Shown here piece by piece: positions 21,888 to 33,800 of a stretch of 64,000 nucleotides of DNA. The first letter of the stretch is position 1. Every line of letters starts with the position of its first letter. Where the stretch lies: contig CM061109.1 of assembly GCA_030770545.1 (NCBI GenBank), positions 1,240,001 through 1,304,000 of the forward strand, in the 5' to 3' direction. Position numbers and translations under genes: made by a program. The notes below the pieces were generated by a model. It made no database searches. It had not been told where the DNA came from and was given only the letters and a program-made list of their open reading frames with translations. Origin of the DNA: Macropodus opercularis. Its lineage: Eukaryota > Chordata > Actinopteri > Anabantiformes > Osphronemidae.

Positions 21888-24800
21888 CTACGGAGTCTGA
21901 GCCAGGCCACGACTAGACTTTATCTTCTCAAGTCTCTTTGTTAGGTGGCTGTTGTTTGATTCGAGTTCATCGACCTTGTCCAACGCTGAGCGCAACTGTT
22001 GGGAGACAAGGAGACAAAGGATTCACGATTACAAGAAGAGACTAAAGCCCCGTTGGCAGAGGTGGCCTCTCTCTGCCAAAGTCTACCTCTCGCTGTAGTT
22101 TCCGCTTGTCTGCCTTCAGTTCATCTTCCACTTTCTCTGCGTTTTCTGATGCAGACTTGTAGCGCGTCACCTGACCCTCCAGCCTGGTCACCTGGAGACC
22201 AAAGGAAGAAATTAACCTGGTATCGGACTCATTTTGAGGAACATTACGAGTGTTTGTCAGCTTACGTTTTGAGTTAAAGCAGTGATTTCTTGTTCCGCTT
22301 TCACCAGTTTGAACTTCATGTCATTTATTTGCCTGTTGGAATCTCCTGTGAAGATTTTGCAGAGCAAACAACGCTTAGTTGTGGGACACAGTGAAAGGTT
22401 TGTGAGACTACTGCATGGACACGTACTCTGCAGCTCGGCTATGCTGGAATCGGTGCCGTTTTCGAGAATTTCCCCATCTGGACTGGAGCCGTTGTCGGTG
22501 CCATTTCTCTGGGACTTTTGTTCCAGCTGAGCTTTCAGTTTTTTTACCTGTTTACAAAAATTTCAGTAGATTTAGAAATCATTCAGCAAAATGTTATGCA
22601 TGTTGAGATAACTCTTCTAAACCTGTCAATCCTTCAAACAGCACTGCACAGTAATAAGTCAGGGGCCGACACTGCAGGACGCCCCCTAGAGCCAGGCACT
22701 GGCAGCGTCTCTGCCCACGAGGCTCCGACCGAGAGGACAACATGGGCCGACAGCTGTAGGAACCACATTCCATGTCCCAGGACCCAGAGCAGGAACTGGT
22801 CAGCAGCCATGCGCTGACGTTTACTGCTGTGGAGGAGAGCGTTGCTTCCCTGCGCCTCCGGGTCCAGGACAGGTTTGTGCTGGTGCTTAGTAACTGGGGA
22901 CAGCATTGTTCTAATGGGAAACTTCAACAGGGACATGTCCAGACGTATTGGGAGGCTCTGACAGGGACGTTGTTCGGGGACCACTGCATGTCATCTCTGC
23001 GTTTTGCTGATGTCCTGCTGGATTTATCAGACCAGGACCTTCAGTGTGCACTGGGTGCTTTACAGCTGGGATGAGAATCAGCACCTCCAACTATGAGGCT
23101 TCGACAAAGGTGAGCTGCTCTCTCCAGGTTGGGGGAAGGGTTTGCCTTGTGAGGGAGCACTTTGGCATCTTGTGCATGAATGAGGGAAGATGGAGGAAGA
23201 TCAGCAGATGGATCAATGCATCCATTTGTCCGTTGTGTTCGATCTACGCCGCTAGTCTCACTATTATCAAGCGATGATTTTGATGTCCTTGGCAGTCTGC
23301 TCCAAGGACAATGCTTCTCGTTAACAGTATGTAAAGCAGCAAAAACTAGAATCTGAATTGTAGATATTAAAGCCTTGTGAAATTGACAATTTGCTGTTGA
23401 GTTAGGGAACATTTGCCAAGAAAAAAAGTTAAAAGTACAACACAGCAGCAACAAGTACATCACAAATAAAAGCTTTGCATTCTACCTCAAGCAAACCTAC
23501 TGAAACCATAGCTAGTTGCCAACTTGAGATTTCTTAAAGGAGCTGGAAGAAGCTATAAACAGAAATAGATATATGCATATTTCAATAAATAGATATTTTC
23601 AGTGGGTTCGATTCCAGGGCCACCTGTGTGGAGTTGGTGTGTTCTCCCCGTGCCTGTGGGGGTTTGCTTTGGTTTCCTCCCACAGTCCAAAGACATGCAG
23701 GTATGTTGACGGCCCACAGGTGAGTCTGTGTTCGTCTGTGGACCTGTGATGCTGATCAGATGCCTTACTGTCAGCTGAGATGGGCTCCAGCGCGTGAGTG
23801 GGGGAAATATTTTTTTTTGTGCGTGGCCTGATTAATACTCAGCATCCACTGCCTTTTATAACTTGGATTAAATCAGGAGTAAACAAGCTACATCACGGTC
23901 TCACCTGCTCGATCATTTTTTCACGCTCATCCACCAGCTTCCTCAGACGAATCTCTAAGACAGAGCACAAGTTTGAGAAGAGAACAGTTACACCACTCCT
24001 GTCAACAATAACCCCGTTTAAACCGAATAAAAAAGGTGCCAACATACCAGTGTATGAGAGGGAACAGGGAACTAGCTGGTGGGAGGGGGCTGGGTCATGG
24101 TGGGTGCATGCAACAGCGTAGACATCCATGAGGGAGTGATGGAGTGTGAGGGGGAATGTTAGCATGCACACACTGTGGAGAGGAGGGTCAATGCAGGAAC
24201 ACAGCACAAACTACAGTACAACATGCTGGCATGGATGTTAATGCGCTAAATGGACACGGAGGCTGCGACATTTTATGCTCGCAAAAAATGCAAAATGTAT
24301 TTGGACAAAATGGTATTTATTGACACTGTTGATGCACCACATTCATCTTTTATTGAGACATTTTTGTGCCTTAGAATTCAAACAGTTCTTATTGACCATC
24401 TAATTGGTATCAACATGCGTCTTTGTCGATCTGATCGCACATGAACAGATGGTGTCCATCAGAGCATAGTGTCGGTTTACTGGAGGTGGTGTATTGTGGC
24501 ACACTTTCACCAGACATCCACAGTCCTTGCACTGCATCATTTACATTACAAAGATATTTGGTCAACATGTCTCAGGTGTGTTACAACTACATTTGGTCCG
24601 TTTAATCCGGTTTGTGATGCATAAAAAGCGCGACTATGGTCATTTGTCTCTTGAAACTTGTAAAACAAAACATGTAAACGTTTGTTCTCAATAAAACTGA
24701 CCAATTAGGATGTTTTTTAAATTGTTCATCTATTTCTGTCCCCACGTGTGTGATACTGTCGCAGAGCCCAAATCATCACAATCAGCAGTGTACATATACA

Positions 24801-27800
24801 TATTCATCAACTGCACATCATCTAAACTCAATGACCAAATATACAAAGGGCGGTGTCATCCAGCAGTAGGTTACACTACACACATGAAATCCATACACAC
24901 ACATATGGCCTCAGAGAGAACTGAACTGGAATGTTAATACAGACGCACCTACACCAGAGCTCATTTCTAAAAATCATCAAAGTGCCGTGAAGCTTTGCAC
25001 ATATTTACTTTAATATTTTGTAAACAGCGAAGCAAAGAGTAGTAAGACAAATACACCTGTAATATACTGCTTTCCATCTGTGCACTAAGACATCTTGCAT
25101 TCCTCTTTGCTCTTGCCTTTGCCCTTCTTACTATTCTTCTTCCCATCCTTCGCTGCCTGTTGTAGCTCTTTGGCCCCCTCATCCTCACCCCTTGGTAAAA
25201 CCAAGCCTTCATTCTGCATCTCATGCTTAATAGCATCCAATCCTTCATCTACGGGTACAGATGCTACTTGCTTCATCTTCTGTGCATCAACACACAGCTC
25301 TCCATCATTAACAGCTTTTCCGTCTTCTAAGCATCTTGCCTCATCTGCCACAACTTCCTCCTGTTCAGTTTTTGAGTTTTTGCTGCCCTGAGTCGAATCA
25401 TGCGACCTTTTACCCAGTGGAGCTTCCTCATCTTTACACTTCTCGTCACTGGCTTCAACTGGCTTCTCCTGTGTCTTTTCATCTGCTGAAATAACATTGT
25501 GGCTTTCATCTGCCATGACTTCAATCGCATCCTCAGCTTCTTCCTGGTCTAGATTGCTAGAGACATTTGTTGGTATAGCAGTTTCTGCATCCATGTCGTC
25601 AAAATCAAAAGACTGCCCCTCTTCATCTTCACAGCAATCGCTGTCACTCTCATGCCGAATGGGTTGAGCTGAATCAGCAGAATGCAGTCGCTCATCCAAA
25701 GGAGATGTCTCGCGGTCCTCATCGTGTTCAACACTTGACTCCTGCTTGATAGGGGCTGTTGCGTTTGACATTGCCGTATTAAGCTCATCTGTTTCTGAAC
25801 ACTCCACATTAGACTCAGTCTGACTTTCAGTTTTAACCAGTTGCTCAGCTTCAACTACACTTTGGGAAAGACCTTCTTCAGTGTCCAATCCAGCGTTTGT
25901 TGTTAATGTTGCTCTATCACAACGGTGACTTGCTTCATCCTCCATTAATCTTCCAGCGGGCGTCTCCTTTTCCGTCCCGCCTTGTTTAGACTCTGGATCC
26001 TTGTCATCGTGACTGTAAAGGTAGCATTCTTCTTGCTCTGTGATCATTTCCACTGCCTCCTCAGATTCTCTAGCAGAAACCGTGATGGTTACAGATGACT
26101 CTAGCTCAGAGCCTGAACTTCCAACACTGACTGACTGACAATTTGTGGACTCTAATCCATCAGCAGCCTTGTCACCATTGCTTTGAGTGTTTTCCCTACA
26201 GTTTGTCACAAGGTACCTTCCTGGGTCACTGGCTGTGCATGCAGCTTGTATCTCATCAGCACGTTCTGCGTCAATCTCTACATGACAAACAACTTCTGGC
26301 GCCCGATCACCAACTTCCTCATTATTTGCTGGTTGTCTGTCAGAGGTATTTAGACTGGAAGGACATTGGTTTTCAGGGCTAACGGTGCCTTCTGTATCCT
26401 CAGAGGTGTCAGTCAGATTAGATATGCTGAGGGTGGTCTCCAGGTTTTCTACCTTCTCTCTCTCCAAAGTTTGTCCTTCGTCCTGCTCATCCTTTGAAAC
26501 TGCACTAGAAGTACCTACTGTTCTCTCAATGTGGGCAAGGGTCTTGGTGGGTGCCACTGCATCTACTTCTACTGTCTCGGTCGTCAGACTGGGCTCTGTG
26601 TGATCATTTGTAACATGGTGCGTCGTCATTTCATTGCAGGAAAAGCGTTCAGTGGACTCCACAGTTTCTGCTTCCGCCAACCCCTCACTTTCTTGCCTGT
26701 GCTGCTCATTGTCAACTTGATTCATCTCAGATTTCTGGAAGGCTTCAGAGGCAGGACTTTCCAAGACTTCAGGTGCGCTGAGGTTTTCTTTTTCTATGTT
26801 TTCTGACTCCAAAGGTTGTTCATTGTGCTGTTCGTGCCCTGAGGCGTGTGTTCTCGTTTCTTGGGGAGACTCCGTGTGAGCGTGGGATTCAGGGAGTAAC
26901 ACTACTTCTACTTCCTCCACCGTCTTACTTTCCAAAGTTTGCTCTGTGTGCTCATTTGTTGCGTGATCCATTTGTGGTCCACTGGGTTCTTCTTCAGTAG
27001 GTTCCTTTGTTTGTGCAGGATCTAACCCCTCACTTTCTTGCCTGCCCTGCTCCATCTTCTGTTCCTTGAAGCCTTTGGTGGCAGAACTGCTTTTACGTTC
27101 TGTTGTTGACCCAGTACCTCCTTTAGCCAGTTCTACTTCTATGTTTGTTTGGCTGTCTTCTTTCTGCGTTTCATCCTTTTGTTGGTTCTTATTCTTTTTT
27201 CCTCTCCTCTTCTTTTTCTTCTTCTTCCCTGAGGCAGTAGCACCTTGGGACATTGAGAGAGTTTTACTGGCGAGTTCCTCTGTCTCACTGTTTTCTTCTT
27301 CAACGACATTTTCCACTTCTTGTTGACATTCTGCATTTGATGGGGCCAGGGCAGATTCATTAGGTACATTTTTTTGAGTGTTTTGCTGATGACACATTTC
27401 TGTATTCTTTAAAGCCTCTTTTCTATTTCCCTGTGCTTCAAACGCTTCTCTACTATCAGCACGCTCTGTACCAGTAGTACGGCTTTTGTTTTCCTCTAAA
27501 TATGCATTACTTAGCTCTCTTTCCTCAGCACATACAATGTTTTCAAGTTGAGGGCTTGCAGGGCTGCAAATGATTGAATCTTTGGCTTCTGTGACTGGAC
27601 CAATACTCAAGACGTTGCTTTCTTCAGTGTTTGCATCCTCTGTGGGTGAAATTCTGTGCGGTTTTTCTGTTGGTTCTTCACTAGATGTGCTCGGTTTGGA
27701 CACACCGGCAACACTACAGAGTGCATCAGGCCACAGGTTACTCTCTTTGGTTTCCTCTTTCCACGACTCTCGATGCTGCTCTTGTTGCACCTCTTCCTTT

Positions 27801-30800
27801 ATGCTACTTCTCAACTGATTCTCCTCTGCATTGCCTGAGAGATCACGAAGAGCATACAGTGATGGGAGGCCAAAAAATAGGATTAAGACATGATTTTCAA
27901 AAATGCGAGGTTCACTAGGAAGTGCATCAGCAGAAGTCAAGGAAATGCAGAAGATCTCATTGGTTCAATGATCAGAAAGAGAAGCAGAGCGAGAACCACC
28001 AAGAGAAGCAGAAAAGGAAGAAGAAGAAACGACACCAAAATTAACTTCTTGATCCCTAAATCAAGATAACAAAATAAGCCTGAATCTGGCGGCTGAAATA
28101 CATGTACATACGCATTCATTCATGACTGCTTCTTACTTTTGTACTACAATTTCACTGCGGGCTCGGTTAATGTTCAGATATCTGACCTATAGTGAGAACG
28201 TTGTATTCAGTGATTAATGCCGTCAGTCTGCCACCAGAGACCTGTCAGCTATTACACCAGGACCACCCGTGGAAACAGTTGTATGCAATTCAGATCCATT
28301 AATAGCTCAATGATTAGAAAGTTGGAAGAAACAAAAAGGAAGCAGCTGTAAGAAGAAATCAACGGCAAGCAATGTGCCACAGACTTTGCTTTAAGAATAA
28401 GGCTGATGATGCTTTTTGTGTTGCTAAATTTTGAAAAAGCCAAAATAAACTTTACCGCGTTACTCTGCGGTAGCTGAAGTGTGAAGGTCACAAAGGTACC
28501 CAGCGAATTCATGACACAGCTGGACACGGCAGTCCTTCAGCAAACGCGTTACCCAGTCAGCTATAAATGGTGAAACTGCTGGGGCTTGTACGATCCCTTT
28601 GACGCCTGCTGTAACGTTTTGGATCTCAGCACACAAGCCTCCTCAACAGTCAGTAGCATTGTACACCACATGTATCGTTTTAGGGAGGTCAAGGCCAGTG
28701 TGGTTACTGTTGGCAAAAGGTGAGATGAACTTTGGTCGCAACTTTCCATTGTCAAGGAAAATACACACTAATCACCAGGCTTATTCTTTAAGGTGAGGGC
28801 GAGTAGCTTGACATTCCAAGGCACAGTTACCAGAGCTAAAGAATTCAATCCAAAATGAGTATTTGGGACTGTAATAAAACAGACTCGTGTGTAAAACAGA
28901 ACGTCGTTGTTTTACTCATCTAACCATTTTGGAATGAAAATCAGCAGTTAGGCTTGTGAAAAGTCGTGCACAATAAAGAAAGCGTTGCTCTCCGCTGTGT
29001 GTTTTACCAAGCATGCTGTTGCCCTCCCCTGGAGAGGTCTGAGCATTCTGAGCCGAGTCGGGAGCAGCGTCTCCGCTGGGAGGCCCGTCAACCTCTGCCT
29101 CCCCCATGTCCCCGTTGACAGTGAGATCGGGTCCCAGCACTATTCCATGTTTCTAGTCAGAGTCAAAAGTCCAACATTAGCTCCAAATATCAAACATCTT
29201 GAAAATACATGGTTGTTTTGATAAAACCCTTAAAGAGAAGAGAACAATTCCTGCACCAAGTACCTTCAGAATGTCTTTCAGGTTCACCACCTCTTCTCTG
29301 AGCTCATCGCGCTCATTTCTGATTGCATCTGTGTATTCTTTCTGTCGCTCTAAGGCCTGAGCGTGTGAGGAGGGTGAGGAGCAGGACAGCAATTGTGTAA
29401 GTACAGGCATGTGGAATTCAAGATTAAGTCAAGATTTGAAATGTCAGGTGAAATGTAATGTTAGTGAATTCTGGGGCTCGGAGGCCCTACCCCGATTTTT
29501 TTATCCTTCCACTCCAGTGTCTCCTGCAGGTCAGAGATTTCTCTAACAAAACCATCCTGTTTCATGCGTAGCTGACGACTCTCCTACACAGTAGGAAAGA
29601 AAGGTTTGAGGGGGAGATGTAATATAAGAGAAATGCCAAACAAGCACATACAGTGAATGAACAGAAAAGAAAGCGAAAGTGAAAAGCGCCTCAACATGCA
29701 GCTGAATAGAAAACATGCAGTTTCGTGTGAATATCTGTCGGCTTAACCCATGTTCCCCGTCTGCACCGTGACACATACTCACATTCAAGAGCTCTTCACT
29801 TTGTTTCAGCGTCTCTTTCAGGTCATTAAACTGGAACTGAAGCACACCGTGGGCATGCTTCTCCCGCTCACATTCCTGAAGGAGACAAACGGGGATCCAG
29901 CGCTTTTCAAATACACAGAAAGCTGCGACACGTTCATTGGGTTGGGTCCAGGTTCTAGTAGTCTTCTACTAGTCTCATCAGGCGGGTTGGACAAACACGC
30001 GCCCATTATTCACATGGTGTGAGGTTTTAAGGCGAGGACGCTGTAGTGGATAAACTACGAATACCAGATGACTGGCTGCAATTCTAGAATCAGTGGTTTG
30101 ACATACCTTTACTTTCTCCTCAAAGGCCCGGCGCGACTCGGACAGCAGTTCCTCCAGCTCCATGAGGGAGTCCTTTAGTGTGTCCACCTGGTAGATCAGG
30201 TTGGTCTTCTCGTTATCCAGCTGGGCATTGGACACCATGGCTTTACGGTACTTCTCCTCCACTTCTGCTAATGCATCCTGATATAACAGAGATAAAACAA
30301 TGACTCAGGTGCACAAAAATGCAGAGCCTGACTCTTGACCATCCAGAGAGTTCAGACAATGCACAGGGCTGTTTGCAAGTTAGTACCATGTTACGTACAC
30401 ACACTAAATGAACAGTCGCATGCAGACACAACCGTTAGATTGTCAGTTTAGAGAATCAAATGCCACACGGTAGTTATCCTCCTGTTAATGCTTGCTAACA
30501 TTATTGCTCAGTCTGGAGCAAATGTCAATATGAGGCAGCAAAATATTTATTGAGGACTTCAGCCTCCATCAGTTGTCCAAAAGTCTGCAGGGGTCTCAGA
30601 TCTCAGAAACGAGATTTATTCATACATAATCACTTAAAATACCAGTGATTTGGTTCACGTGCAGAAGGTAAAACCATGGAATAAGCTTTATATTATTCTT
30701 TAAGGACAACAGACCCGTTAGTTCTGGAATATACCTTCACTTCTTTTAGATTCTGTGTGTACTTGGTTTCCACATCCTGAATCTGATCCTTCAGTTCATG

Positions 30801-33800
30801 TATCTCCTGGTGAAAAGTTCAGCAGCAATGAGCAGAGAAGCACATTGTCACAGGCAGAAAGACGGCGAAGGTGAAAACAGCAGGAAAAGGAGGAGACTTG
30901 GTCCTTTAATCTCTATGTCTTTCTATACTTATACTCCTTAAACTTCTCAACAAAGACAAAAAACATGAAGCCATTTATTCTGAGATTAAGGCCTGTGCCA
31001 TAGTGATTTTAATGGGCAACATACTTATCTGCTGCAACTACTAAAAGGCCACTAACGTTGTACAATACATGTTAGCATTTACTTTTCCACACAGTGATCA
31101 TTGCACTGATCTGATCTGTTGAAAAGCAAATCATAAACAACAGGAAATGTTGCCTCTGCCCCAGGAAAATATTTGTTCAGCATTACCTTGATTTCACGTA
31201 TGGAAGTCTCAGCGTCAGCAGTTATGGCCGTTTCTCCACTTCCTCTGCGTGAGGATGTCCCACCAAGAGAGGTGAGCGTGGCCGCTGTTAGGGCAGATGC
31301 TGCTCTAGATCCCTGAGAAACAACATTTTATATATTTTATATATGTATATATAATTGATGAAATAACTGATTTGAAGCCACACACACACACTATAAAGCA
31401 GTGCACTCACCTTCTCCAGATATTCTCTGTCCTCCACCTGTTGAGAGAAACAAAAGAGAATCAGGACAATCAAAGGGGGTAAAGGCCACAGGGCCAAGTG
31501 AGGGAGGAAGGAAGGAAGGAAGGAAGGAAGTCCCAGCATCCTCACTGCAGGCAACTCAGCAGTGTTTGTTATCGCTAAAGCAATGTCATTCACTGAAGAA
31601 CACATTTCACATTATTTTTAATACGCAACACCATGCAATACTCAGGAAGGGTCATGTCAGAACCCCCTGAGACATATCACAAAGTCAGACCATTCTGCGG
31701 CCGTTACACAATAAAACATGCATAAAACTATTTCTCTTCTCTGACACACACAGAACGTTTTTCCAAGAGACTCGTCTTCACACTCAAATTAGCGTCTGAC
31801 AGCAGTTTGCAATTAGACACACACACACACACACACACACGAGGATGCACTGCAAAACAAACTAATAATAAAAGGAACCAAGCAGGAGCTGAGCTCACTT
31901 CATAGCTTCAGCCCCAAGCGGGTGCAAAGTGACTCACATCTGAAAAGTCAGGAATAGTAACATCATCCAGGTCCCGGGGGAGGACGCTGCCACTGGCTGT
32001 GCTTCTCAAAAAACTGGCAACTGAGCCGCAGTTTTCCTACATGGCCACCAGAGGGTGAAACAGAACAGACCCAGAAACTCCAGAGTTGGTGACGCTTCAA
32101 CATCAGGTGGACTTAATGTTTAAACAACACAAACATCTGAAGGTATTTAACCAGCAGAAGACCTAATTATCATTACAGTTGATTCATCTTTTATCCATTT
32201 CCCCTCAACCTTCACACAGTTCATACATGCCAGACAGTTTAATCTTTAATCTATGACTCACTATTACTATGTTATGATCAGTGTGTTTTACAGGTCCACC
32301 TAGAAATGCAGGTTTGTGCTTTGCACATAAAAGAAATGTGCAACTTTCTACCAACCACACCCACAACTGCTCTAATTGTGACTGACATCTAGTGCGATGC
32401 CCGTTTGTGTGACTGGATTGTATCCTCGTCATGAGCTTTAGAGGGCTGATGCAGACGTAGGAGGGTTTGAGGAACGAGGGCTCACCACTGGGCTGGCACG
32501 GGCAGAGCTGGCCCTGCTGGACGCTCTGGAGCTGGTGCCGAGATAATTAGTGTGCTCTAAAGGCTGCAGAGGAAACAACGTTATGGTTGTGTATCCCTAC
32601 AGTTCAGTTTTATATAATGCCAATTAACAACACAAGTCATCTCAGGGGAACTTTACAAAGCCACCTGAGCAAGCTTTTTCATTCAAAAGTCAATAAATAG
32701 ATCTTTATTAGACTTTTTCCCCACAAACACACTGTACTCATGTGGAGAAAGCTGATGACACCCCTACCTTGCACAACACACATTTATATTTTAATAATTA
32801 ACCTAAATGTTGTTGCATGCACATGCAGCAAACCCTGATTCAAACATATTCTTACATGGGCGCTGGAGCCAGCGACTCGTCGTGATCCACTGCAGAGACT
32901 GTCGTCATACAAGGAGCTCTGATAAAAACAGAAAGCTCACACAGTGCCTCTCTGAAGCAAACACACAGTATACACCTCGCCTCTGGTGCCCGATATGTGG
33001 CTTGTGGTGAGCAGGTATTACAGGCGTTAAGCCAACCGTTAAATCACATTTACAGTAGGTGCTCATAATCACGCTGGTGTCAGTTATGCCAAGTGAAAGT
33101 TGGCACAGGCCAAAGTGAGCTGGAAGTGAATGAAACCAACCCCACAAAAAAGCTGCTGGGTGATCTGACTGATTGACCTGTACAGCTACAAACACAAATG
33201 AAGTTGGAACAAAGAATATGGTTTGCAACAAGGGCCACAGTCAAGAAAGGAGACAGTCAGCGGCTAAACCAAAGCTGTTTGTGCGTCTCGTCTGTATACA
33301 GACCTGGTGACCGTTGAGAGCTGAGCCTGGGTGTCTGGAGGAGGACACGCCATTAAGGCCATACAAGTCAGAGGAAGCATAAGACGCCTGAAGGAAGTTC
33401 AGAAACAATGAGTTCATAGTCACACAACTCTGTTTTGAGCAGTATCGTCATGCTTTAGTATTATGTGACTACTCAACAACTGTACAGACACACACAGACA
33501 GGCAGGCAAACCAAGTCAGCTTACACAGCACAACTAAACAATCCACATGCTTACCAGGACAAAGTGTCATCTATAAGGTAGTTGCTGTGTACAGACTCGA
33601 ATTTCACCACAAATTCATCATCAATTCATAAAGCATCTCAAAGTGTCAACTGAGTTCGGACATCTCTGGGAAATTCAACACACAGAACCCAACAAGAAAG
33701 TCAACCAAACACAGGCACATAGTATTATTAAGAATTACAACAAAACATGCTGTTTTGTCATCAAGCTGCACAGAACTGATACGGTATTAGTTTTAAACGA

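Larger units (their letters stand above)
21888..23954 (-). other. lrrfip1: lrrfip1 alternative 3' end: coiled-coil (FLAP-type) tail
   Basis: Five exons (23954-23905, 22547-22427, 22345-22266, 22191-22087, 21995-21888) encode [79 protein letters not shown] and a terminal [11 protein letters not shown]. This matches the C-terminal coiled coil shared by LRRFIP1 and LRRFIP2 short isoforms. The first of these exons has the same splice phase as the acidic exon, so the two ends are mutually exclusive. The last residues (SSRGLAQTP) replace the mammalian ANRSALLSQQ. Confidence 0.9.

Noticed and set aside
21521..21910. 129-codon minus-strand open frame
   Set aside because: It overlaps the last lrrfip1 coding exon in another frame and runs into its 3' UTR. 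No domain was recognised.
25095..27838. Several plus-strand Ser/Phe-rich frames over the acidic exon
   Set aside because: They are complementary shadows of the long minus-strand lrrfip1 exon.
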